64,000 nucleotides of DNA, taken from DATFVA01 sp963839165. GTDB lineage: Bacteria > Bacteroidota > Ignavibacteria > Ignavibacteriales > Ignavibacteriaceae. The stretch is from positions 310,001 through 374,000 of the forward strand of contig CAWIUG010000005.1 in NCBI GenBank assembly GCA_963839165.1. Reading direction: 5' to 3'. The notes under the pieces were generated by a model, which searched no databases, was not told the origin of the DNA, and saw nothing but the letters and a program-made list of their open reading frames with translations. The stretch's first letter is position 1, and each line of letters starts with the position of its first letter. Shown here piece by piece: positions 35,142 to 45,338 of the stretch. The position numbers were made by a program, and so were the translations under genes.

Positions 35142-37907
35142 ATGAGCAAAAAGTTTGTAATAATAGATGCTATGGCTTTAGCGTATAAAGCCTATTTTGT
35201 CTTCATCAACCGACCCCTGATATCAACGAAAGGTGAACCAACCTCCGCTGTTTTCGGCTTCCTGAACCAGCTTTTGAAGATTTTAGAAGACACTAAACCG
35301 GATTATCTTTCAGTAGCATTTGACTCGAAGGAAAAAACCTTCCGTCATGAAAGATTTGAAGGCTATAAGTCATCAAGAGCGGAAATGCCGGAAGATATGA
35401 TTCCTCAAATAGGGAGAATTAAAGAGATCATCAATGCAATGAACATCCCTCTTTATGTAATGCCGGGATATGAAGCTGACGACATAATCGGCACAGCGGT
35501 CTGTAAAGCAGAAGAAAAGGGACTGGAATCGTTCGTTATCACACCCGATAAGGATTTCAACCAGCTGGTAACAGATAAGGTTAAAATCGTCCGCCCGGGT
35601 AAAACGACAGAAGATATTGTCTTCTATGATGTTCAGAAAGTAAAAGATGAATTCGGGTTTGAGCCAAAACGGATGGTCGACTACCTGGCTCTTATCGGGG
35701 ATAAATCAGATGATATTCCCGGAGTGGCAGGGATAGGTCCCAAAACAGCAACCCCACTAATTCAAACCTATGGTTCGGTTGAGGGAATATATGAGCATAT
35801 AGACGAAATTGATAAACCCGCTCTGAGGAAGAAACTGGCTGAAGGTGAAGCCGAGGCTTTTTTATCCAAGGAACTGGCTACCATCCACTGTGAAGTCCCT
35901 CTGGAATTCGATTTTGAAAAAGCAAGATTAACGGAACCCGATTTTGATAAACTCAGGGAAATATTTCTTCAGCTCGAATTTAAGAATCTGTACAGCCGTC
36001 TCTTAAATTTCTATGAAAGAAATGGCCGCGGCAAAGGCGAAGAAATAGATACAATTACTCCCGAAGCGGAAACATTCGATGAAAAAAAAGTTAGCTATAC
36101 GCTAATTACAACAACCGCCGATGCCAGGAAACTTGCTGAGAAATTAAATAGAACTGACATGTTTGTATTCGACACTGAAACTGACAGTCTGGATCACTTT
36201 ATGCTGAAACTTGCCGGTGTATCGTTCTCCACGAAAGAATATGAAGGTTATTATGTTGCCCTTAATTCTTTTGAAAATGAATCAGTGATTCCGGAAGCTG
36301 TGAAAGACAGGCTACCTTTAAGCGAGTTCACAGAAATCTTCGGCCCTGTTTTCGGGAATCAGAAAATCAGGAAGGTCTGTCAGAACGGCAAATTCGATAT
36401 TTCTGTTCTTCGCAGCAGGGGTATCGAAGTTGAAAACTTTTATTTCGACACAATGCTGGCAAGCTATGTAATCGATCCCGATCAAAAACATGGTATGGAT
36501 GATCTTTCCGTAAAATATCTGAACTATAAACCAATCCCCCTCTCTGATCTTATCGGGGCAAAAAAAGATCCTTCAAAAATATTCGAGGCTGACCTGAAGG
36601 CTGTCTCAAGTTATTCATGTGAAGATTCAGATATAACCTGCCGGCTTTATAATAAGTTTAAAGCAGAGCTGATGAAGGAAAAGCTTGAGAGAATCGCCTA
36701 TGAGATAGAGTTTCCTCTTATCCCGGTGCTTGAAGATATGGAAAGAGAAGGTATAAAGATTGATACAGAGGCGCTTGTTGCTTTCAGCAGCGATCTCCAG
36801 GTGCTCCTTCAGGATTATACAAAGAGAATCTACGAATGCTGCGGCGAAGAATTTAATGTCAACTCACCTCAGCAGCTGCAGGTGATATTGTTCGACAAAC
36901 TTAAGCTGCAGACCGGGAAGAAAACAAAAACCGGATTTTCAACTGATGCAAGATCGCTTGAAAACCTACGGGGAGAACATGAGATCATAGGACTTATCCT
37001 CGATTTCAGACAGGCAGCTAAGCTGAAGTCAACTTATGCCGACTCTCTTCCTGCCCTGATCCATCCTAAAACCGGGAGAATCCATACCTGCTTCAACCAG
37101 ACTGTAGCCTCAACAGGACGGCTATCGAGCAACGACCCAAACCTCCAGAATATTCCAATCAGAACAGAAATGGGCAAGGAAATAAGGAAAGCTTTTGTCC
37201 CGAGGGATGAGAACCACCTGATCCTGAGTGCCGATTACAGTCAGATAGAGCTTCGCATACTTGCGAGTATAACGGGTGATGAAGGACTTACTGCGGCATT
37301 TAACAGCGGTGAAGATATTCACAGAAGCACTGCGGCCCTGGTTTTTATGGTTGATCCTTCAGATGTAACACCCGAGATGAGGAGAAGAGCTAAGGAAGTG
37401 AATTTCGGGGTACTTTACGGGATTGGACCTTTTGGATTAAAAACCCGGCTGGGGATTACTCAATCGCACGCAAAAGAAATTATAGAAACTTATTTTAATA
37501 CCTTTAAACGGGTTAAACATTTTATGGATGAATCAGTTCTGAAGGCCCGTGAGAAGGGATTTTCTGAAACTCTGTACGGTAGAAGGCGCTTTCTCAGGAA
37601 TATAAACAGCAGCAACCGGGTAGTACGCCAGTTTGAAGAGCGTGTTGCCATAAATATGCCTATTCAGGGAACAGCCGCTGATATGATCAAACTGGCGATG
37701 ATTAACATATACAATGAACTTAATAAAATGAAAGCCCGTTCAAAAATGGTGCTTCAGGTACACGATGAACTTCTGTTCGATGTTCACAAGGATGAGGTAG
37801 ATGAAATAAGAGAGATGGTGAAGGAGAAAATGGAAAATGCAATTCCGATGAATGTACCTATAGTAGTTGAAACAGGAACCGGCGTCAACTGGCTGGATGC
37901 TCACTAA
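35142..37907 (+). CDS. polA: DNA polymerase I
   Basis: Repair and Okazaki-fragment polymerase, 921 residues. The 5'-3' exonuclease domain (1-about 290) includes YEADDIIGT and GDKSDDIPGV. The 3'-5' proofreading domain keeps its DxE acidic pair (FDTETDSL at about 343), so proofreading is probably active. The polymerase domain has DYSQIELRI at about 695 and QVHDELLFD at about 873. Full length with all three domains. ATG at 35142. Confidence 0.98.
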   Translation: MSKKFVIIDAMALAYKAYFVFINRPLISTKGEPTSAVFGFLNQLLKILEDTKPDYLSVAFDSKEKTFRHERFEGYKSSRAEMPEDMIPQIGRIKEIINAMNIPLYVMPGYEADDIIGTAVCKAEEKGLESFVITPDKDFNQLVTDKVKIVRPGKTTEDIVFYDVQKVKDEFGFEPKRMVDYLALIGDKSDDIPGVAGIGPKTATPLIQTYGSVEGIYEHIDEIDKPALRKKLAEGEAEAFLSKELATIHCEVPLEFDFEKARLTEPDFDKLREIFLQLEFKNLYSRLLNFYERNGRGKGEEIDTITPEAETFDEKKVSYTLITTTADARKLAEKLNRTDMFVFDTETDSLDHFMLKLAGVSFSTKEYEGYYVALNSFENESVIPEAVKDRLPLSEFTEIFGPVFGNQKIRKVCQNGKFDISVLRSRGIEVENFYFDTMLASYVIDPDQKHGMDDLSVKYLNYKPIPLSDLIGAKKDPSKIFEADLKAVSSYSCEDSDITCRLYNKFKAELMKEKLERIAYEIEFPLIPVLEDMEREGIKIDTEALVAFSSDLQVLLQDYTKRIYECCGEEFNVNSPQQLQVILFDKLKLQTGKKTKTGFSTDARSLENLRGEHEIIGLILDFRQAAKLKSTYADSLPALIHPKTGRIHTCFNQTVASTGRLSSNDPNLQNIPIRTEMGKEIRKAFVPRDENHLILSADYSQIELRILASITGDEGLTAAFNSGEDIHRSTAALVFMVDPSDVTPEMRRRAKEVNFGVLYGIGPFGLKTRLGITQSHAKEIIETYFNTFKRVKHFMDESVLKAREKGFSETLYGRRRFLRNINSSNRVVRQFEERVAINMPIQGTAADMIKLAMINIYNELNKMKARSKMVLQVHDELLFDVHKDEVDEIREMVKEKMENAIPMNVPIVVETGTGVNWLDAH

Positions 37908-37923
37908 AATATTTTATTATTAA

Positions 37924-38952
37924 ATGATAATAGATAAGAATAAAATACGGAAGATCCTGTGTATAAAACCCAGGGGTATAGGCGACATAATTTTATCAAC
38001 CATCATTCTTGAGAACCTTGCCGCTCATTTTCCCTATGCGGAAATCGATTATCTCACAGAAAAATTCGCTAAGGCATCTGTTGAGAATAATCCTCTCGTA
38101 CGGAAAGTTCTTACGATGAATGAAACAGAGTTTCCCCTTCTGGCAGCAATGCGTCTTAAGAAAGAAAAATATGATATGATCCTTGATCTCTGGTCCAACC
38201 CGAGGTCAGCACAAATTACGTTTTTGTCGGGAGTTAAATACCGTGTGGGATATGCCTACCGCGGCAGAAAATACGCCTACAATATTTTAGCTACAGGGGA
38301 AAGAGGCATCCACCATTCAGCCGAGCATAACCTTGAACTTCTTAAAGCTCTGAATATTGAAATAAACACCCGGAATGTACATTTCTATGTTTCGGATGAA
38401 GATGATGAATTCGGTAAGAGATTCATAAATAAATACTGCAGAACCGATTCGCTGGTAGTTGGGATTATTCCGGCCGGCGGATGGCCATCCAAAAGATGTG
38501 ATGCATCAAAGTGGGTGGAGATATGTTCCGCTATAAATAAAAAGTATAAAGTGAACTTCCTGATCTTATGGGGACCCGGAGATGAATATGATGCTGATTA
38601 TATAAAGAACCACTTTCCCGATAGAGCCGTGCTGGCTCCTAAAACATCATTAAGGCAGATGTCGGGACTTATTAAAAACTGCGGATTTATATTGGCCAAT
38701 GATTCAGGTCCCATGCATATGGCCGCTGCGCTTGGAATACCTACTCTAGGAATCTTCGGTCCCACCGATCCCGCCAAACACGGACCATATTCCGGAAATT
38801 CAGGTTATGTGCTAAAGGATGATCTATTCTGTATTATCTGCAACTATCTTGAATGTCCCTATAACCATGAATGTATGCTTCAGCTATCTAACTATAAAGT
38901 ACTGGAAGCATTTGAAAGGCTGGCAGGCGAAACGTTGAAAGTCCGGAATTAG
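37924..38952 (+). CDS. Family 9 (heptosyltransferase-like) glycosyltransferase
   Basis: A 342-residue GT-B transferase. N-terminus ILCIKPRGIGDIILST is the heptosyltransferase pattern, and LANDSGPMHMAAALGIPTLGIFGPTDP is the nucleotide-sugar pocket (core NDSGPMHMAAALG). It probably adds heptose or a similar sugar to LPS core. A C-terminal cysteine cluster (CIICNYLECPYNHEC) could bind a metal. It starts 16 nt after polA and its 3' end overlaps a convergent glycosyltransferase by 4 nt. Confidence 0.9.
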   Translation: MIIDKNKIRKILCIKPRGIGDIILSTIILENLAAHFPYAEIDYLTEKFAKASVENNPLVRKVLTMNETEFPLLAAMRLKKEKYDMILDLWSNPRSAQITFLSGVKYRVGYAYRGRKYAYNILATGERGIHHSAEHNLELLKALNIEINTRNVHFYVSDEDDEFGKRFINKYCRTDSLVVGIIPAGGWPSKRCDASKWVEICSAINKKYKVNFLILWGPGDEYDADYIKNHFPDRAVLAPKTSLRQMSGLIKNCGFILANDSGPMHMAAALGIPTLGIFGPTDPAKHGPYSGNSGYVLKDDLFCIICNYLECPYNHECMLQLSNYKVLEAFERLAGETLKVRN

Positions 38953-40025
38953 GTTATAGACTTAAGAAAAGAGTCCATTTTACCTGCAAGTACTTCAATT
39001 GTATTATTCCTCTTTACATCTTCAAAGGCATTCCTGCCAAGATCTTTTCTTAACGCAGGATCACCGCCGAGGCGGTCAATTATTCTTACAAGCTCATCAA
39101 TATTATTCAGATTAAACAAAAATCCATTCTCTCCGTTTTTAATAAATTCATCGTTTCCAGGAATATTAGAAGCTACAAGAGGGATCGAAGATATACCTGC
39201 CTCAAGCAGTGCCAGCGAAAAACCTTCGGATCTTGAGGGGAGCAGAAATATATCCATCGCTTTATAATATTTCCAAATATCGTCAACATATCCGGGCATT
39301 ATTATTTTATCACTGCCGATCCCGAAAGCAGAAGCATATTCTCTAACTTCGTTCTGCTGTTCTCCGGGAATTCCGATTATTAAGAGAACGAACTTATCAT
39401 CCAGTTTTGAGAAAGCCTTAAAAAGGATATCAAATCCCTTCCGTTCTTTATGAAACCATGTAGATAGCCCGAGAACTATCTTATCATTCAGAGAATATTT
39501 TTCTCTGATCTCCCTGCCCTGTATATCATTTATATTTGCAGGGAACTCAATTCCGTTATGGATAACCTTAACTTTTTTCTTCCGGATACCCGACCTTGTA
39601 AGGCTTTCTGCAACTCCTTCACTGCAGGCGATCTGATAATCGAAATACCGGTTATAGATGAGGGGACCAATAAGAGGTGCGCTTTTAGTAATGTTCTGCC
39701 GGTAAGCAATATTCTTAAATTTATCGTGATATTCTTTTTTAAGTTTGAGACCCAGTTTCCTGTCGAGGGAATGATATGACACCACGGCAAACGGATTTAA
39801 CTCATTGAAACGGCTTTTAAAGTCATTATATATACCCTTAAACTCACCCGACGTATCCAGGGAAATAACGTCGATCCCCCTCTCCCTTGCTCTCCTTTCG
39901 GTAAGGGAACCTGTTGAAGCAAAGAGTCTCAGGTCATAACCTTTTTTCATAAGCTGTTCCGAACTCAGAATAGCTATTTTTGCACTTCCCGCGTATCCAT
40001 CGCCGAAGCTTACCTGGAATAACAT
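38949..40025 (-). CDS. Family 4 glycosyltransferase
   Basis: A 358-residue GT-B retaining transferase. The acceptor-side N-terminus QVSFGDGYAGSAKIA and the donor-side motif PSRSEGFSLALLEAGISSIPLVASN (core EGFSLALLEAG) are GT4 hallmarks, with VKVIHNGIEF in the linker. It lies on the opposite strand between two GT9 genes. Envelope polysaccharide or LPS synthesis is the likely setting. ATG at 40025. Confidence 0.9.
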   Translation of the reverse strand: MLFQVSFGDGYAGSAKIAILSSEQLMKKGYDLRLFASTGSLTERRARERGIDVISLDTSGEFKGIYNDFKSRFNELNPFAVVSYHSLDRKLGLKLKKEYHDKFKNIAYRQNITKSAPLIGPLIYNRYFDYQIACSEGVAESLTRSGIRKKKVKVIHNGIEFPANINDIQGREIREKYSLNDKIVLGLSTWFHKERKGFDILFKAFSKLDDKFVLLIIGIPGEQQNEVREYASAFGIGSDKIIMPGYVDDIWKYYKAMDIFLLPSRSEGFSLALLEAGISSIPLVASNIPGNDEFIKNGENGFLFNLNNIDELVRIIDRLGGDPALRKDLGRNAFEDVKRNNTIEVLAGKMDSFLKSIT

Positions 40026-40126
40026 AACTAAAAAAACTCCTTCAAATGCAGCTAATGTTTTTTTATATTTAACAGTTAAATTTAACTTATAAATATAATT
40101 ATTATTTACAATTAGTCAGGTTTTTC

Positions 40127-41284
40127 TTGGCCATAAAAGAAGCACCTTCCTGTAAACGGTTTACTGGTTACAAACCCTGCTACCCTGATCATAACTGCTG
40201 GGTAGACGGGTGTAAGGACAACCTGCCGATCGGGAAAAAGATTTTAATTATTAATTTCGACGCGATGGGTGATATACTAATGACTACCGCCCAGCTGCCG
40301 TCAATTAAAAGAAAATTTCCTGAATCAACCATCTACTGGGTTACGCTTAAAACAGCCGCTCCCCTCCTTCTTAATAATCCGTACCTTGATAGAGTTTTTG
40401 TTTATGATGCTGAATCTATTTCAATACTTAATGAAATGGAATTCGATTACGTAATGAACGTTGATAAATCCCAGCGTTCCTGCTCGCTTCTGAACTCTGT
40501 GAAGGCAGAACATAAACTGGGATTCGGACTTAACCGCGATGGTAAGATTATACCTGTAAACGAGAGCGCTTTCTATAATTATAACCTTGGAATGGACGAT
40601 CATCTGAAGTTTAAGGTAAATAAGCGTACCGGGCAGGATTACCTCGCCGAAACTTTTGAACTTGATTATAAAAGAGATGAATATGTCTTCAACTTCAGTG
40701 ATGGGGAAAAAATATTTTTAGCTGATTATAAAAAAAGTGCGGGCATACACGACAATGATTATGTAATTGGATTTAACACCGGTTGTTCGGAACTATACCC
40801 GAACAAAAAAATGACCATCGAACAGCATATCTATCTGATCGGGAAACTGCTTGAGAAAAAAATCGGCAAGATTATTCTCCTCGGAGGACCCGAAGACACA
40901 GAGAGAAATAATATCATTTATTCCCACTTTGAGGGGAGAATTATAAATACTCCTACTACTATGGGTGTAAGAAGAGGTGCATGTTTTGAGGAGCTGGCAG
41001 ATATAATAATAACCGGCGATTCTTTCGGAATGCACCTTGGTATAGCTTTAAAAAAGTACATTATTGTTTGGTTCGGGGTCAGCTGCTGGACTGAGATTGA
41101 CCTCTACAACCGGGGTATCAAATTATACCAGGAGGATCTATTCTGTTCACCATGCTGGAAGAAGGTTTGTCCATACAACCTTGAGTGCATCCAGATGATA
41201 GACCTCGACAGAATTTTAGATGAGACGGAAAACTATTACCACACTGATTTCACAACAAAAGTGAATGCGGGCGGGAATGAATAA
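40127..41284 (+). CDS. Family 9 (heptosyltransferase-like) glycosyltransferase with Cys-rich ends
   Basis: A 385-residue GT9 enzyme. After a cysteine-rich N-terminal extension (CKRF..CYPDHNCWVDGC) comes KILIINFDAMGDILMTT, the usual family start, and ITGDSFGMHLGIAL forms the donor pocket. The C-terminus again has clustered cysteines (CSPCWKKVCPYNLEC). TTG start at 40127 with AGG 6 nt upstream. The cysteines suggest metal or disulfide stabilisation, unproven. Confidence 0.87.
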   Translation: MAIKEAPSCKRFTGYKPCYPDHNCWVDGCKDNLPIGKKILIINFDAMGDILMTTAQLPSIKRKFPESTIYWVTLKTAAPLLLNNPYLDRVFVYDAESISILNEMEFDYVMNVDKSQRSCSLLNSVKAEHKLGFGLNRDGKIIPVNESAFYNYNLGMDDHLKFKVNKRTGQDYLAETFELDYKRDEYVFNFSDGEKIFLADYKKSAGIHDNDYVIGFNTGCSELYPNKKMTIEQHIYLIGKLLEKKIGKIILLGGPEDTERNNIIYSHFEGRIINTPTTMGVRRGACFEELADIIITGDSFGMHLGIALKKYIIVWFGVSCWTEIDLYNRGIKLYQEDLFCSPCWKKVCPYNLECIQMIDLDRILDETENYYHTDFTTKVNAGGNE

Positions 41285-42149
41285 AAGCAACCCGTTTTCT
41301 GCCGCAACAGAGAACAAAAGGCCGCTCATACTTGACGGAGCAATCGGAAGTCAGCTCCAGCAGGCAGGGGTTCCTGTTCATAACAAGACCTGGACAACCC
41401 TTGCTAACACAGATTATCCCGAAAAAGTACTGAAGATCCACATGGATTACATACAGGCGGGAGCGGACATCATTACAACCAATACCTTCCGTACAAATCC
41501 CACTGCGCTTTCAGAATTCAGCGAAAATAAACAAAAAGAGCTCCTTACAGCAGCGCTGAGCCTCGCACACCAAGCGAAAGAGGGCCTTAAGGTTTATATA
41601 GCAGCCTCCAATGCATCTGCAGAAGATTGTTATCAAAAAGATCGCCGCATAAGCCAAAAAGAACTTAAATATAACCACCATAAGCATATTAGTTTACTTA
41701 TGGATAATGGACCTGACTTTATCCTGAATGAAACACAAAGTCACTTTGATGAAATCAAAATTATTTGTGAATATTGCTCCAAAAATAATGTTCCTTATGT
41801 CGTCAGCATATATCTGGATGAGAATCTGAAATTGCTTTCAGGTGAATCTCCTGCGGACGTTATCCCGTTCATCCGGGACTACGAACCCCTGGCGATGGGA
41901 TTTAACTGCATTTCCCCTGCACAATTCAATGCAGCAGAAAAGAATTTCGGCTATAACTGGGGATACTATCTTAACTGCGGTTCAGGAAATCCCGAAGACT
42001 CTGTAATAACATGCGGCTTCTCACCTGAGGATTATCTCTCACTTGTTAAAGATACTATGAAATATGCCCCTTCATTTATAGGTGCCTGCTGCGGTTCAGG
42101 ACCAGAACACATTATTAAAATCAAAGAATACCTGGATGGCAAAAACTGA
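41265..42149 (+). CDS. Homocysteine S-methyltransferase family protein
   Basis: A zinc-dependent methyltransferase fold of up to 294 residues: LILDGAIGSQLQQAGVP near the start, GADIITTNTFRTNP, and the zinc ligands Cys in GFNCIS and GACCGSGPEHI near the C-terminus. Such proteins methylate homocysteine from S-methylmethionine or, with other domains, from methyl-folate; the donor here is unknown. The first ATG overlaps the GT9 gene by 20 nt; an alternative ATG is at 41277. Confidence 0.9.
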   Translation: MRAGMNKSNPFSAATENKRPLILDGAIGSQLQQAGVPVHNKTWTTLANTDYPEKVLKIHMDYIQAGADIITTNTFRTNPTALSEFSENKQKELLTAALSLAHQAKEGLKVYIAASNASAEDCYQKDRRISQKELKYNHHKHISLLMDNGPDFILNETQSHFDEIKIICEYCSKNNVPYVVSIYLDENLKLLSGESPADVIPFIRDYEPLAMGFNCISPAQFNAAEKNFGYNWGYYLNCGSGNPEDSVITCGFSPEDYLSLVKDTMKYAPSFIGACCGSGPEHIIKIKEYLDGKN

Positions 42150-42984
42150 AGTTCTCACCCCGGCGAAAATTAATTTCGGATTATATGTTACTGAAAAAAG
42201 GCAGGACGGCTTCCATAATATCGAAACCATATTTTATCCTGTTAACATATTTGATCGGATCACAATAGAAGATTCAGATGAATTCAGTTTTTCATCCAAT
42301 AATGAATCTCTTTCCTTTGGCTCAACGAACCTGGTGGTTTATGCTAAAAATCTTCTGGAAGAATATTCAGGAGAAAAGTTAAATGTAAAGATCCACCTCG
42401 ATAAGAACATACCATTGGGGGCAGGATTAGGAGGGGGAAGTTCAGATGCGGCGGCTGTACTAAACAGCCTTAATGAGTTTGCAGGACTCAATCTTTCCAA
42501 AAATGAAATATTTGATCTTGCTTTAAGGCTGGGCAGCGACGTTCCTTTCTTTCTCAATCCCCGCCCATCCTTTGCTTACGGGCGCGGCGAGATGCTGGAA
42601 CCTCTTCTGCTGCAATGTGATCTTCCGATTGTAATTGTTAACCCGGGAATAAACGTATCAACAAAATGGGCCTACAGTAAAATTAACCCTGCAAAACACA
42701 ATTTTGATTTAAGGAAAGTGGAAGCTCTCGACCTATATCATTTGAAGCTTTATGCTGAACAGGTCAAAAATGTTTTTGAAGGGCCGGTTTTCGAAACCTA
42801 TCCTTTAATAAGAGATATCCGTCATCTTCATTACAAAGCGGGCGCGGTATTCTCAATGATGAGTGGAAGCGGGTCAACCGTATTCGGCATATATCCTGAT
42901 TATGCAACTGCTTTATCGGCGGGAAAAATAATGAAGGAGCAGGGTTATCTGACATTCATACATGATGAAGAAAATTCAGGATAA
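42136..42984 (+). CDS. ispE: 4-diphosphocytidyl-2-C-methyl-D-erythritol kinase
   Basis: GHMP kinase of the non-mevalonate isoprenoid (MEP) pathway. It begins KTEVLTPAKINFGLYVTEKR, has the ATP loop IPLGAGLGGGSSDAAAVL (residues about 92-109) and the C-terminal MSGSGSTVFG. The frame is open from 42082, but the family N-terminus starts at ATG 42136, overlapping the methyltransferase gene by 14 nt. Length (about 282) is normal. Confidence 0.94.
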   Translation: MAKTEVLTPAKINFGLYVTEKRQDGFHNIETIFYPVNIFDRITIEDSDEFSFSSNNESLSFGSTNLVVYAKNLLEEYSGEKLNVKIHLDKNIPLGAGLGGGSSDAAAVLNSLNEFAGLNLSKNEIFDLALRLGSDVPFFLNPRPSFAYGRGEMLEPLLLQCDLPIVIVNPGINVSTKWAYSKINPAKHNFDLRKVEALDLYHLKLYAEQVKNVFEGPVFETYPLIRDIRHLHYKAGAVFSMMSGSGSTVFGIYPDYATALSAGKIMKEQGYLTFIHDEENSG

Positions 42985-43006
42985 ACTCTTTCTTCCAACA
43001 ACTTCT

Positions 43007-43948
43007 TTAAGCTACTGCAGCCTCAGTGATTTCAACAAATTTTCTTGATGCATTAATTCGGATATTAACACCAACCGGTACAGTGATATTATCTCTGAGA
43101 TGTCCATGCCGGAAGTTATAAACAACTGGTATTTTCAAAGGAGACAGATAATCCGTGATAACCTCTCCTAACGTCAATGTTTTTTTATTCGGGTCAAGTT
43201 CATGACAGTCGCGGAATGATCCTATCACCACACCTTTAATCCCCTTAAACATTCCCGATAACCTCATCTGGTTGAACATTCTGTCTATCCTGTAAGGCAT
43301 TTCTCCCATTTCTTCAATCAACAATATTTTATCCTTCAGGTCAGGGAAATAAGATGTTCCTATAAGCGCGGATATCACCGAAAGATTCCCCCCTATTATC
43401 CTTCCATTTGCTGTACCGGTATTCAGGCTAAGGATATGCTCATCATCGGGATTTTTAATCCTTCCGAATTTCTTTGATGAAGTCAGCAGCGTCCAGAACA
43501 TTTCTTCAGTAAAGGGGCTCACATCCTCATAAAAATCTACACCCACCATTGGTCCCGCAAATGTGACCAGGCCGGTCTTATAAAACAGAGCCAGATGCAG
43601 AGCGGAAATATCACTATAACCAGCGAAGATTTTAGGATTATTTCCGATCAGCTTATAATCGATTTTATCCAACAATCTTGCAGTTCCGTATCCGCCTCTA
43701 AGACAGAAAACGGCTTTAACTTTTTTATTTGCGAACATTGAATGAAGGTCATCGAGTCTTTCCTGGTCACTGCCGGCCAGGTAACCGTTATATTTCCCAA
43801 CGTTTTTCCCTACAATCACGTTATACCCCATCTTTTCTATATACTGCACACCGCTCTCAAGCCGGAACGGGTTATCAACCGATGATGCGGGTGAAATTAT
43901 TCCAATCAAATCCCCTTTTTGGAGTTTTTTGGGTTTTAAGGCTTTCAT
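43007..43948 (-). CDS. ldcA: LD-carboxypeptidase (muramoyltetrapeptide carboxypeptidase, S66)
   Basis: Releases the terminal D-Ala from peptidoglycan tetrapeptides during recycling. The 313-residue protein has the nucleophile Ser in FAGYSDISAL, the Glu in IEEMGEMPYRIDRM and the His in FRHGHLRDN, completing the S66 Ser-Glu-His set; CLRGGYGTARLLD precedes the Ser. No signal peptide, so cytoplasmic. Convergent with ispE, 22 nt apart. Confidence 0.92.
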   Translation of the reverse strand: MKALKPKKLQKGDLIGIISPASSVDNPFRLESGVQYIEKMGYNVIVGKNVGKYNGYLAGSDQERLDDLHSMFANKKVKAVFCLRGGYGTARLLDKIDYKLIGNNPKIFAGYSDISALHLALFYKTGLVTFAGPMVGVDFYEDVSPFTEEMFWTLLTSSKKFGRIKNPDDEHILSLNTGTANGRIIGGNLSVISALIGTSYFPDLKDKILLIEEMGEMPYRIDRMFNQMRLSGMFKGIKGVVIGSFRDCHELDPNKKTLTLGEVITDYLSPLKIPVVYNFRHGHLRDNITVPVGVNIRINASRKFVEITEAAVA

Positions 43949-44101
43949 ACAAAAGTATAAATGTTTTGGGAGTTTAGAAAAATGAATTTAAGAATAGTAT
44001 TGGTTCCAGTCAAATCCTTAATAGATTTAAGTTGTTATATTTTAATCTCTTATAGAAAAAAAAGATGAAAACGGGTTTAATATGAGGAAAGGCACCCGGG
44101 T

Positions 44102-44130
44102 TTGAGTTTAAACAGATTATAAAATATATT
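44102..44130 (+). promoter_or_regulatory. Candidate sigma70-like promoter for the sugar operon
   Basis: In the 289-nt gap before the operon, TTGAGT (44102-44107) and TATATT (44125-44130) are separated by exactly 17 nt, a fair match to a housekeeping promoter, reading toward the gene at 44238. The surrounding gap is very AT-rich, so chance matches are likely; treat as tentative. Confidence 0.3.
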
Positions 44131-44237
44131 ATGAGTTAATTCATTTAATACATATAACTTAGAGGAATTTTTAACAATAAATTAACATCAGGGAAGCGGT
44201 TATTTAATATTTTTAATATTTAATCGAAAGAGATTTT

Positions 44238-45197
44238 ATGAACAATAGAAAAATTCTATTCATCTGCGGTTCACTGAATCAAACAACTATGATGCATAAA
44301 ATTTCCTCTCATTTCCCTCCCGAAGACTGTTATTTCACTCCTTTTTATTCTCTCGGATTCCTTAAGCAGGCTGGTAAGACAGGCATCCTCGACTTTTGCA
44401 TCCTGGGTGGTCAGTTCAAAAAAAGAACTTTTGATTACCTTGAGAACAATAACCTTAAGATTGATTTTGAAGGTTCATCAAATGATTATGACCTCGTTTA
44501 CACCTGCTCAGACCTCATAGTTCCTAAAAACATCAGGAACAAAAAACTGATATTGGTTCAGGAGGGTATGACCGATCCCGAAAACCTTATTTTCTACATG
44601 GTGAAGTACCTGAAACTTCCAAGGTGGATGGCCAGCACTTCCGTTACCGGACTTTCAAACTCTTTTGATAAATTTTGTGTGGCTTCTGAAGGCTATAGAG
44701 AATTATTTATTAAGAAAGGAGTAGACCCTGATAAAATTGAGGTTACCGGCATACCAAATTTTGATAATTGCAGGGAATTCCTTGACAATAACTTTCCCCA
44801 TAAAGGGTACGTGCTCGTTGCAACTTCAGATACAAGAGAAACTTATAAATATGAGAACAGAAAAAAGTTTATTGAAAAAGCTAAACAAATAGCGGGAAAC
44901 AGACTGATGATATTTAAGCTGCACCCGAATGAAAATGTTGAACGTGCCAGGGCAGAAATAGACAAGTATGCTCCAGGTTCATTGGTCTACTCCTCGGGGA
45001 ATACCTCTCATATGATAGCCAATTGTGATATACTTGTAACAAGATATTCAAGCGTAGTTTATGTGGGACTCGCCCTGGGGAAAGAAGTCTTTTCAGAATT
45101 CAATCTGGAGGAGCTGGAGAAGCTTGCGCCGATTCAGAACGATGGAACATCTTCACAAGCAATAGCTGAAACGGGCATTAAATCTTATGGATGCTGA
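44238..45197 (+). CDS. Predicted GT-B transferase, CDP-glycerol glycerophosphotransferase-like
   Basis: A 319-residue cytoplasmic protein without close recognised family. The C-terminal half looks like a GT-B donor domain: KIEVTGIPNFDNC, then MIFKLHPNENVERA and NCDILVTRYSSVVYVGLALGKEVF, which resemble CDP-glycerol glycerophosphotransferases and UDP-GlcNAc 2-epimerase-type folds. Lying directly upstream of an SpsF-NeuB operon, it could be the transferase that uses the CMP-activated product. AAAGAGA serves as ribosome binding site. Confidence 0.6.
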   Translation: MNNRKILFICGSLNQTTMMHKISSHFPPEDCYFTPFYSLGFLKQAGKTGILDFCILGGQFKKRTFDYLENNNLKIDFEGSSNDYDLVYTCSDLIVPKNIRNKKLILVQEGMTDPENLIFYMVKYLKLPRWMASTSVTGLSNSFDKFCVASEGYRELFIKKGVDPDKIEVTGIPNFDNCREFLDNNFPHKGYVLVATSDTRETYKYENRKKFIEKAKQIAGNRLMIFKLHPNENVERARAEIDKYAPGSLVYSSGNTSHMIANCDILVTRYSSVVYVGLALGKEVFSEFNLEELEKLAPIQNDGTSSQAIAETGIKSYGC

Positions 45198-45338
45198 CCG
45201 GTCATTTGAAGTTAAATCAAGATTTATAAGGACACGATTAAAAAATAAGTTATTGTTGAGATTCCGTTCAAAACTATTAAATGCCGAGAAGTGATATAAG
45301 GATAATTCTCTTAGTAATCTTTAAAACAATATCACGAT

